A stretch of DNA of 64,000 nucleotides, taken from contig NZ_CP030073.1 of the NCBI RefSeq assembly GCF_003261055.1, forward strand, positions 8,060,001 through 8,124,000, in the 5' to 3' direction. How positions within the stretch are numbered: position 1 is the stretch's first letter; every line of letters starts with the position of its first letter. The DNA comes from Streptomyces cadmiisoli. Lineage in GTDB: Bacteria; Actinomycetota; Actinomycetes; Streptomycetales; Streptomycetaceae. The notes below the pieces were generated by a model. That model did no database searches. It was not told the origin of the DNA and saw only the letters and a program-made list of their open reading frames with translations. A program made the translations under genes and the position numbers. Shown piece by piece: positions 58,167-64,000 of this stretch.

Positions 58167-59576
58167 ATGAGAGACGTATCCGGAGAGAGCACGCATACGC
58201 CCACCCGCCGCTCCGCGCTCGCCGGACTCGTCGGTGGGGCCGGGGCCGTGCTGGCCGCCGGATGCTCCTGGTCGGGCGCCACCTCCGCGAGCGTGCCCAC
58301 CCCCGGCTCCGCGACGCCGTCCGGCGCGGCGGGCGACCCCACCCCCGGCGTGATGACGCTGTTCGAGGACCCGGCGTTCAACTTCAACGGGCTGCTCGCG
58401 CTCGGCAGTTCCGGTGCCGGCGCGGGTGAGGTGGGCGAGGTGCTCACCGCCGTCAACGCGATCAACAAGGCGGGGCTGTCGTCACAGTCGTACGTCGAGA
58501 CCTTCAGGAAGCTCGGCGACCAGCTGATGGCGGCGCCCGAGGGCAGCGCCGCCGACGACCAGACCACGCGCCTCCGGGCGCTGCGAGCCGCGCAGTACTA
58601 CGGCCAGGCGCTGTTCTTCGTCCTCGGTTCCGACGACCCGGGCAGCGAGGAGCAGCTGTACAAGTCGGGTCGCGGCGCCTGGGACAAGTTCTGCGACCTG
58701 TGCGACCCGGCGCCGGTGAAGACGAACGTCCCGTACGGGAAGACGCCGCTGCCGGTCTGGTTCTTCCGGCCGGACGAGTCCGAACAGCGCCGCCCCACCG
58801 TGATCCTGACGAACGGCAGCGACGGGCAGAACGTCGACATGTGGACGTACGGCGTCCCGGCCGCCCTGAACCGCGGCTGGAACGCCCTCGTGTACGACGG
58901 GCCGGGCCAGGGGCAGTTGCTCTTCGTGGACCAGGTGACCTTCACACCCACCTGGGAGAAGGTCGTCTCCCCGCTCGTCGACTGGCTGGTCGCCCGCTCG
59001 GACGTGGACACCGAGAAGATCGCCCTGACGGGGCTGAGCATGGCGGGCGACCTGGCGCCGAGAGCCGCGGCCTTCGAGGACCGGCTCGCCGCCGTGGTCG
59101 CGATGCCCGGCTGCCTGACACCGTGGCTGGGCTTCCCTCCGGAGGTCCGGGAGATCCTCACCCCGAACAAGGAGGAGACCAACACCGTCTGGAACGAGGA
59201 GGTCGTGCCCGAGCTGTCCGCGGCCGACGCCGCGACGTTGAAGAAGCGCTTCGAGCCCTTCTCCGCGCAGGCGATGCTCGACGCCCGCGAAGGCAAGATG
59301 TTCACCGACTTCTACACACCGGCCAGGGCCGTCGAGGCGCTGGACATCACGGATGTCGTGAGCCGTATCAAGATGCCCGCGCTGGTCCTGGACTACGAGT
59401 TCGAGCAGTTCTACCCGGGCCAGGCGCGCCAGATGTTCGACAAGCTGACCTCGCCCAAGGACTACGTGAAGCTCACGGCCGCCACCGGCGCCCAGCTCCA
59501 TTGCTCCCCGATGGCACCGCAGCAGCACTGCGAGGTCGTCTTCGACTGGCTGGACGAGACGCTGTCAGGTCAGTGA
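58167..59576 (+). CDS. Tat/lipobox-exported alpha/beta hydrolase (dipeptidyl-peptidase/2,6-DHPON hydrolase-like)
   Basis: 469 aa. N-terminal TRRSALAGLVGGAGAVLAAGCSW combines a twin Arg with a lipobox Cys (about residue 33), suggesting a Tat-exported lipoprotein. The alpha/beta hydrolase domain occupies about 180-465: PTVILTNGSDGQNVDMWTYG (oxyanion region), YDGPGQGQ, the nucleophile elbow ALTGLSMAGDLAPRAAAFE (Ser about 291; GxSxA instead of the more usual GxSxG), Asp in LDYEFEQFYPGQ and His in QLHCSP or PQQHCE. The C-terminal region resembles FrsA/DUF1100-type hydrolases. The substrate is unknown. Confidence 0.85.
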   Translation: MRDVSGESTHTPTRRSALAGLVGGAGAVLAAGCSWSGATSASVPTPGSATPSGAAGDPTPGVMTLFEDPAFNFNGLLALGSSGAGAGEVGEVLTAVNAINKAGLSSQSYVETFRKLGDQLMAAPEGSAADDQTTRLRALRAAQYYGQALFFVLGSDDPGSEEQLYKSGRGAWDKFCDLCDPAPVKTNVPYGKTPLPVWFFRPDESEQRRPTVILTNGSDGQNVDMWTYGVPAALNRGWNALVYDGPGQGQLLFVDQVTFTPTWEKVVSPLVDWLVARSDVDTEKIALTGLSMAGDLAPRAAAFEDRLAAVVAMPGCLTPWLGFPPEVREILTPNKEETNTVWNEEVVPELSAADAATLKKRFEPFSAQAMLDAREGKMFTDFYTPARAVEALDITDVVSRIKMPALVLDYEFEQFYPGQARQMFDKLTSPKDYVKLTAATGAQLHCSPMAPQQHCEVVFDWLDETLSGQ

Positions 59577-59680
59577 GCGGCAGGTGCTGCCCCGCCGGTC
59601 GGGCATCTGCACCGCCTGACGCCGATCACCACGATCCGTGACCAGCCTCCTGGTCCTGCTCGCTCACCGGAAGGGTCGTG

Positions 59681-60625
59681 TCACTGGAAGTACTCAAGGC
59701 GCCGGGGATCGCATTCGAGCGTGGCCCGGTCCCAGCCGCCGCGTTCGGCTGCCGCCTCGTAGGTCGTCTGGAGGAACGACAGGAGCGCGGCATCCGGTTC
59801 ACGGGCGGTGCGTACGGCCTCGTACGGCAGCAGGAACTGTCCGTACTCCCCGCTGTAGAAGGCCTCGGACGGTGTGACCGGATGGTCGGCGAAGCCTTCG
59901 GGCTCCGGGTAGGCGTAGGCGTAGAAGGCGCCCTCCTCACCGCCGCCCGGCCAGAAGCCGCAGCTGCTCAGTTCGTGGGAGTAGCCCTCCACCATCACCC
60001 AGTCCCCGCAGTTGGGCGCGCCGCCCGGGTGCGGTGGGGCCGCGCGGCCGGAGAACCTCGTGCATGCCAGGTCCATGGCCCCCCAGAAGAAGTGCACGGG
60101 ACTGACCTTGCCGGTGAAGCGTGCCCGGAAGACCTCCATGACACGGCGGGCCTGGAGCAGTTGGCGCCAGAACAGGCGGGCCGCGTCCGGGTCGTAGGAG
60201 GCGTGGCGATGGTCCTCGGCGAACGGGATCGCCGGTTCGACTTCGTTCGGGTGGCCCTGGATCCGCGCCTCGACGCCAACCTCGTCCAGGGCGCGCATCG
60301 TTTCGGCGTAGAACCGGGCCACCGGCTTGGGCTCCAGCGCCACCGTGCGGACACCGCCGTCGCTGGTCAGGACGCGCAACTGGTGATCGATGAAGTCGAA
60401 CTCGATCTCAAAGGCTCCGGACCCGTACGGGACGGCCGAGGTGGTCAGGCCGCGTGGACCGACGTACAGGGTCACCTGCCACCAGTGGTTGAGCAGCGGT
60501 GCGTGTGCCAGCCGAACCTTGCCGACGATCTGGGTCCACATGTGCAGTGTGTCCCGGGTTTCGGCCCAGTCGGTCACCCGGAGCTTCGGCCATGCCTGGC
60601 GCGTGTGCGTTGTCTGCTGGGTCAC
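59681..60625 (-). CDS. DUF5996-family protein of unknown function
   Basis: 314 aa from GTG 60625 (AAAGGCAC 8 bases upstream). Characteristic stretches are WPKLRVTDWAETRDTLHMWTQIVGKVRLAHAPLLNHWWQVTLYVGPRGLTTSAVPYG near the N-terminus, FEIEFDFIDHQL, HFFWGAMDLACTRFSGRAAPPHPGG, YSHELSSCGFWPGGG and FYAYAYPEP, the conserved blocks of DUF5996. His/Trp-rich conserved positions suggest metal or aromatic ligand binding, but no role is established. It is a single gene, convergent with the hydrolase at 58167. Confidence 0.88.
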   Translation of the reverse strand: MTQQTTHTRQAWPKLRVTDWAETRDTLHMWTQIVGKVRLAHAPLLNHWWQVTLYVGPRGLTTSAVPYGSGAFEIEFDFIDHQLRVLTSDGGVRTVALEPKPVARFYAETMRALDEVGVEARIQGHPNEVEPAIPFAEDHRHASYDPDAARLFWRQLLQARRVMEVFRARFTGKVSPVHFFWGAMDLACTRFSGRAAPPHPGGAPNCGDWVMVEGYSHELSSCGFWPGGGEEGAFYAYAYPEPEGFADHPVTPSEAFYSGEYGQFLLPYEAVRTAREPDAALLSFLQTTYEAAAERGGWDRATLECDPRRLEYFQ

Positions 60626-60916
60626 CGTCGTGCCTTTCGGATCGGCGTCGTCGTGGCGCCTGCCGTGAAGGGTTCCTTTCAGGCTCGCCTCCCCGAGCCG
60701 GGTGGGCAACTCGAACGGGTGCACGGCCGCCGGTGCGGCCCGGGCCGTCCGAGGCGTGCCGGTGACCTGGGTGAACGCTGACCGTCCGCGCCGTCGCTTG
60801 TGGCCGGAACGAGCGGGAACCCGGTCCGAGCCGGTCGGGGCACGAAAGGGTCGGGGCCACGCGACACGGTCCTGGTGTGCCGACCGGCTCCGCACCCGTA
60901 CGAGAGGAGCACGGCG

Positions 60917-61375
60917 ATGACGGCTCCCGGCGATCTGCCCGCGCCTGAGCAAGGGCTGGTCCTGACCCATTTCCTCACTGTGCGCGACGTGGCGAGATCA
61001 CGTCGCTTCTACGCGGAGGTCCTCGGCGGTGAGGTCGTACTGGAGGAGAACCCGGCCATCGTGAAGGTGGCCAACAGCTGGATCATCATGAACCCCGGCG
61101 GCGGCCCCACTCCGGACAAGCCCGGGGTGACCCTCGTGCCGCCGGAGGACGGCGACACCGTCTCCAGCTTCCTGAACGTCCGGGTCGCCGACATCGAGGC
61201 CTTCCACACCGCGGCGGTGGCCAAGGGCGCACGGTTCCTGACCGAACCGCTCGACCGGAAGGCCGAGCTGCGCTGCTACATGCGCGATCCCGACGGCTAC
61301 CTCATCGAGGTCGGGCAGGCCACGGGCATGCTCCACGGCGTGTTCGCCGACCGGCCCGCCGGGGAGGACCGCTGA
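60917..61375 (+). CDS. VOC-family (glyoxalase/dioxygenase-fold) protein
   Basis: 152 aa, two beta-alpha-beta-beta-beta modules. VLTHFLTVRDVARSRRFYAEVLGGEVVLEE (about 14-43) carries the first metal-ligand region with His17, and CYMRDPDGYLIEVGQ (about 118-132) carries the Glu ligand (EVGQ). Such proteins include glyoxalases, extradiol dioxygenases and antibiotic-binding proteins; nothing selects among them here. GAGAGGAG lies 7 bases before ATG 60917. Confidence 0.9.
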   Translation: MTAPGDLPAPEQGLVLTHFLTVRDVARSRRFYAEVLGGEVVLEENPAIVKVANSWIIMNPGGGPTPDKPGVTLVPPEDGDTVSSFLNVRVADIEAFHTAAVAKGARFLTEPLDRKAELRCYMRDPDGYLIEVGQATGMLHGVFADRPAGEDR

Positions 61376-61431
61376 CGTCCGACCGGCCCCACCCGTCCCC
61401 CTGCCGCTGCCGGTCCCGGCGCCGATGCGGG

Positions 61432-62043
61432 TCAGCGCAGCGTCGCGACGGCCGTGCGGTACAGGACTTCCTCGGCGCGGTCCCACGACCAGCCGTTCTC
61501 GGCCACGAGCGTGCGCCAGCCGGTCGGTCCGAACCAGAACCACAGCAGGTCCGCCGTCTCGTCCGGCGAGTAGGGCGGCGGTGGACTCAGGGTGTGCAAG
61601 TGCCGGGCGGTGGCGTGGAGTGCGTCCCGGTAGGCCGCGGTGGCGCGTTCCCACAGCGTCTCGGCGTTCTCGTGGACGGGGAGGGCCTTGCGGATCGCCT
61701 CGTGCACCGAGAACTGACTCTCGTTGCCCGTCCGGGTGCCACGAGCCAGCGCTTCGAGGACCGACTCCGGGGTGTGCAGGGTGAACACCTGCTCCATCGC
61801 CTGTTGGTAACCGGAGGCGATCACGCCCTGGTCGACGATCCGGTCCAGGACGTCACCCTTGCTTCCCACGCTCGCGAAGACGGTCTTCGGGGCGACGCCG
61901 GCCGCGGAGGCGATGTCCGCGACGGTCACTCGTCCGTAGCCGCGGTCGGCGAACAGTTCGGTCGCTCGCTGGAGGATCAGCTCGCGCGTGCGCGCGGCCG
62001 CCTGTTCGCGCAGGGGAGAGGCGTAGGGGCGCTTGGTGGGCAT
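61432..62043 (-). CDS. TetR-family transcriptional regulator
   Basis: 203 aa. HTH at about 15-60: RELILQRATELFADRGYGRVTVADIASAAGVAPKTVFASVGSKGDVLDRIV. The C-terminal domain contains the usual Trp-rich helices (LLWFWFGPTGWRTLV). It is divergent from the SnoaL-like gene; the palindrome CCTAATCATTAGG (62078-62090) in the 179-base gap is the probable operator. Confidence 0.93.
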   Translation of the reverse strand: MPTKRPYASPLREQAAARTRELILQRATELFADRGYGRVTVADIASAAGVAPKTVFASVGSKGDVLDRIVDQGVIASGYQQAMEQVFTLHTPESVLEALARGTRTGNESQFSVHEAIRKALPVHENAETLWERATAAYRDALHATARHLHTLSPPPPYSPDETADLLWFWFGPTGWRTLVAENGWSWDRAEEVLYRTAVATLR

Positions 62044-62077
62044 GAGGCCATCCTAGTCATCTTGATCACATGCCTAC

Positions 62078-62090
62078 CCTAATCATTAGG
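62078..62090. promoter_or_regulatory. Palindromic TetR operator
   Basis: CCTAATCATTAGG is a perfect 13-base palindrome around a central C, 35 bases upstream of the tetR start. A related half-site CCTAGTCAT lies at 62052-62060. It sits in an AT-rich patch that should hold both divergent promoters. Confidence 0.6.
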
Positions 62091-62222
62091 TGCTGTGTAA
62101 CCTCAAATCACGGCTCGACGATCACGCTCGACACAGCTGTCACCCCCGCCCGCCGGGCAGGCCGACGTCGATGTCGACGCCGACGTCGTGAAGTCGGAGA
62201 ACGTACGACCGTCGTGAGAGGT

Positions 62223-62795
62223 ATGAACGCCATGGGAATGGACGCCACGCAGCTGGCCCACGGACTCTTCCGGGTCCTCGAGACGGGTGATCCGGCGCTG
62301 GCCGTCGAGGTCGTCGGCGACGACTTCCACAACCGGGAGGCGGCCGTGTCGCCCAAGGCCTGTTCGCTTCCCGGGCCCGCGGGCGTTCTCGCCTCCGGTG
62401 CGTGGATGCGGTCCGCCTTCAGCGACCTGCGCTTCGCCGTGCTCGGAGTCGCGGGCAACGACGAGCAGATCTGGGTGCGGCTGCGTATGCAGGGTCGTCA
62501 CACCGGTCCGTTCGTCCGCTTCCGGCACGGCTCTCTCGATCAAGCCGTTCCGCCCACGGGCCGCGAGATCGACTTCGAGCAGATCCATGTGCTCCACCTC
62601 CGTGACGGCAAGGTGGTCGGGCACGAGGCGGTCCGTGACGACGTGACCATGCTGGGGCAGCTCGGTGTCTTTCCTCCGGCGCCGGCCACCGGGCTGAACA
62701 TGCTGGCCTGGCGAGTGACCGGACGGTCCGCCCGCGCCGCCGCCGATGTCACGGAGCGGGCGGCCGAAGCCGCCGCTCAGGTGCGCTCCCGGTAG
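62223..62795 (+). CDS. SnoaL-like/NTF2-fold protein (ester cyclase or dehydratase-like)
   Basis: 190 aa. NTF2-like features: LAHGLFRVLETGDPALAVEVVGDDFHNREA, AFSDLRFAVLGVAGNDEQIWVRLRMQGRHTGPF and PTGREIDFEQIHVLHLRDGKVVGHEAVRDDVTMLGQLGV, the conserved strands of SnoaL-like polyketide cyclase/ester cyclase proteins, which often sit under a TetR. ATG 62223 has AGAGG very close (2 bases); ATGs at 62232 or 62238 are alternative starts. Probably acts on a small hydrophobic compound sensed by the divergent TetR. Confidence 0.8.
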   Translation: MNAMGMDATQLAHGLFRVLETGDPALAVEVVGDDFHNREAAVSPKACSLPGPAGVLASGAWMRSAFSDLRFAVLGVAGNDEQIWVRLRMQGRHTGPFVRFRHGSLDQAVPPTGREIDFEQIHVLHLRDGKVVGHEAVRDDVTMLGQLGVFPPAPATGLNMLAWRVTGRSARAAADVTERAAEAAAQVRSR

Positions 62796-62957
62796 CCCGG
62801 AGCCGGGCGCTTCGTCTCGGCGGGCGAAGCCTGCCTGGTGCGGGGTGCGTTCCCCGGTGGTCGTTCGTGCCGCCGGTCCAGGCCGTCCCGGTGCCGGCGC
62901 CGGACCGCGCCGCACCCGCTCGTACCCTTGGCTGAGGCTTTCCAGCTCAGTTTTTTC

Positions 62958-62968
62958 GTGAGACTCAC
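62958..62968. promoter_or_regulatory. Operator-like palindrome before the hxlR gene
   Basis: GTGAGACTCAC is a perfect 11-base palindrome, 12 bases before the HxlR start. The half-site GTGAGACT recurs in inverted orientation (AGTCTCAC) at 63510-63517 in the promoter of the next gene, suggesting one regulator for both. Confidence 0.55.
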
Positions 62969-62980
62969 TAGGGTATGGGC

Positions 62981-63481
62981 ATGAAACGTACGTCGTTCGC
63001 CGACTGGCCGTGCTCGATCGCACGGACCGCCGACCTGCTGGGTGACCACTGGACGCCGCTCGTCGTGCGCGAGGCGTTCTACGGGATCCGTCGCTTCGAC
63101 GAGTTCCAACAGGAACTGGGCATCGCCCGCAACACCCTGACCGACCGGCTGCGACGCCTGGTCGACGAGGGGGTGCTGGAGAAGAGGCTCTACGAGACCG
63201 AGCCGCCACGCCATGAGTACCTCCTCACGGAGAAGGGGCGCGACCTGTTCGCCGTGCTGCTGACCATGTCCCGTTGGGGGGACCGGTGGCTGGCCGGCGA
63301 GGAGGGCGTCCCGGTCGTGGTGCACCACGACGCGTGCGGCCACGACACCAGCGCCGAACTGGTCTGTTCCGTATGCCGCAAGCCCCTGGTGGCCCAGGAG
63401 ACCTCGATGCGGATGGGGCCCGGCTACCCCGAGCGCCTCAGACGACGGCCGGACGTGCAGCGCCGGTTCGGAACGGCGTGA
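62981..63481 (+). CDS. HxlR-family transcriptional regulator
   Basis: 166 aa. HxlR HTH: WPCSIARTADLLGDHWTPLVVREAFYGIRRFDEFQQELGIARNTLTDRLRRLVDEGVLEKRLYETEPPRHEYLLTEKGRDL (about 7-90), with the family Cys at residue 10. The C-terminal extension has CGHDTSAELVCSVCRKPL, a potential zinc-binding set (CxxC). ATG at 62981 has AGGG 7 bases upstream; ATG at 62975 is too close to it. It precedes an SRPBCC gene and both share the GTGAGACT motif. Confidence 0.93.
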   Translation: MKRTSFADWPCSIARTADLLGDHWTPLVVREAFYGIRRFDEFQQELGIARNTLTDRLRRLVDEGVLEKRLYETEPPRHEYLLTEKGRDLFAVLLTMSRWGDRWLAGEEGVPVVVHHDACGHDTSAELVCSVCRKPLVAQETSMRMGPGYPERLRRRPDVQRRFGTA

Positions 63482-63499
63482 GCCCCACCGTCGCGCCTC

Positions 63500-63528
63500 T
63501 TGACAGGTAAGTCTCACAAAGAAACTCT
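63500..63528 (+). promoter_or_regulatory. Promoter of the SRPBCC gene with embedded HxlR-type half-site
   Basis: TTGACA (63500-63505), 17-base spacer, AACTCT (63523-63528, weak -10). AAGTCTCAC (63509-63517) lies between the boxes and matches the inverted half-site of the palindrome at 62958, positioned to block polymerase. Confidence 0.55.
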
Positions 63529-63565
63529 GTTGGCCACATTCTCGATGGCGAGGAGGCCGAGGGAC

Positions 63566-64000
63566 GTGGAGTGGACGGGCGCGCGTTACGCCGACAAACC
63601 CACTGTGGAGGTGCGGACCTGGATCGATGCCACGCCGGACCGCGTCTGGGCCCTGGTGAGCGACATCGCGGTGATGCCGACGATGAGCGAGGAACTCCAG
63701 TCGGTGGAATGGCTCGACGGCGCCGAAGGACCGGCCGTGGGCGCCCGGTTCCTCGGCCGCAGCAGGCACGATTCGTTCGGGGAGTGGTCGACGACCTCGC
63801 ACGTGATCGAGTGCGAGCCGGGACATGTGCTCGCCTGGGCGGTGGAGGACCCCACCGACCCCTCCGCGGTCTGGCGCTTCCGGCTCCGGCCGCGGGACGG
63901 CGGGACGGAACTGTCCGAGTGGATGCAGCTCGGCCCGGGACGCTCCGGCCTGTCCTTCGCCATCGACACGATGCCGGACAAGGAGCAGAAGATCGTGTTC
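63566..64000 (+). CDS. SRPBCC-family (START/polyketide cyclase-like) protein, cut by window end
   Basis: At least 145 residues, open to the last base. VEVRTWIDATPDRVWALVSDIAVMPTMSEELQSVEWLDG is the start of the SRPBCC helix-grip fold, followed by GARFLGRSRHDSFGEWSTTSHVIECEPGHVLAWAVED and WRFRLRPRDGGTELSEWMQLGPG. The fold binds hydrophobic ligands; many members sit beside HxlR or ArsR regulators. GTG at 63566 is taken as start with AGGAGG (63551-63556) upstream; an ATG at 63545 is in frame. The C-terminus is missing. Confidence 0.85.
   Translation, partial: MEWTGARYADKPTVEVRTWIDATPDRVWALVSDIAVMPTMSEELQSVEWLDGAEGPAVGARFLGRSRHDSFGEWSTTSHVIECEPGHVLAWAVEDPTDPSAVWRFRLRPRDGGTELSEWMQLGPGRSGLSFAIDTMPDKEQKIVF

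Noticed and set aside
1..64000. Search for tRNA, rRNA, insertion sequences, integrases and attachment sites
   Set aside because: No tRNA-like cloverleaf, transposase or recombinase motif or long flanking repeat was recognised by eye; small elements could still be missed.

Overview
The window is a 64 kb piece of a high-GC actinomycete chromosome, almost certainly Streptomyces. The evidence is very high third-position GC, many GTG/TTG starts behind AGGAG-type ribosome binding sites, GTGA/ATGA start-stop overlaps, ECF sigma/anti-sigma and SpoIIE-type regulators, secreted lectin-tagged glycosidases, and two matches to the DasR operator (dre). It has the look of an accessory or chromosome-arm region: many short, self-regulated catabolic or resistance units and one natural-product cluster. 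No rRNA, tRNA, CRISPR array, insertion sequence or phage gene was seen.

Layout. 1-2.9 kb: sugar-acid operon (epimerase-like fragment, KDPG-type aldolase, SMP-30 lactonase, PfkB kinase). 3.2-8.2 kb: three secreted proteins with ricin-type lectin modules (GH18 chitinase, beta-helix protein, ThuA protein), with a dre site and promoter before the chitinase. 8.3-10.7 kb: large PAS/GAF/SpoIIE/ATPase regulator whose phosphatase motifs are degenerate. 10.8-13.6 kb: alpha/beta hydrolase, flavin-dependent hydroxylase and TetR. 13.7-17.6 kb: a frameshifted SDR, an XRE regulator, an SDR and an MFS exporter. 18.0-21.7 kb: three-subunit molybdenum aldehyde oxidoreductase of the PaoABC/YagTSR type.

21.7-30.5 kb: the most striking catabolic locus. 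An IclR regulator diverges from an eight-gene operon: a dicarboxylate transporter, two unequal family III CoA-transferases, enoyl-CoA hydratase, DUF35 Zn-ribbon protein, thiolase, a degenerate SDR and an intact SDR. This is the parts list of the bbs (benzylsuccinate beta-oxidation) pathway of anaerobic toluene degraders, including its paired active/inactive subunits, but without bbsG and without the glycyl-radical enzyme. I infer uptake of a substituted dicarboxylate, CoA transfer, dehydrogenation by an enzyme encoded elsewhere, hydration, oxidation and thiolysis. A perfect 20-bp palindrome lies just downstream of the operon promoter.

30.8-40.3 kb: membrane proteins (one DedA), MarR regulators, a Tat-exported metallophosphoesterase-LamG protein with its own dre-like site, an SDR with repeated MarR-like operators, an azoreductase, and an FAD oxidoreductase/LLM pair with an HxlR regulator. 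40.7-49.1 kb: a compact biosynthetic cluster. A carrier-transmembrane-hexapeptide protein (C-terminal half of a Pls/epsilon-polylysine-type synthetase) is translationally coupled to a separate adenylation-carrier protein, followed by a 2-oxoglutarate oxygenase and SbnB- and SbnA-like enzymes that would make L-2,3-diaminopropionate. The likely product is a diaminopropionate polymer, oligomer or derivative.

49.4-64 kb: anti-sigma factor and a frameshifted ECF sigma gene, an FG-GAP secreted protein, a GntR/lipocalin-like/GMC-oxidoreductase operon, a 7-bp tandem repeat filling the gap between two convergent genes, a lipoprotein, DoxX, an alpha/beta hydrolase lipoprotein, a DUF5996 protein, a VOC protein, TetR with a SnoaL-like protein, and HxlR with an SRPBCC protein cut by the window end. 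All functions are read from sequence by eye; none was confirmed by database search.
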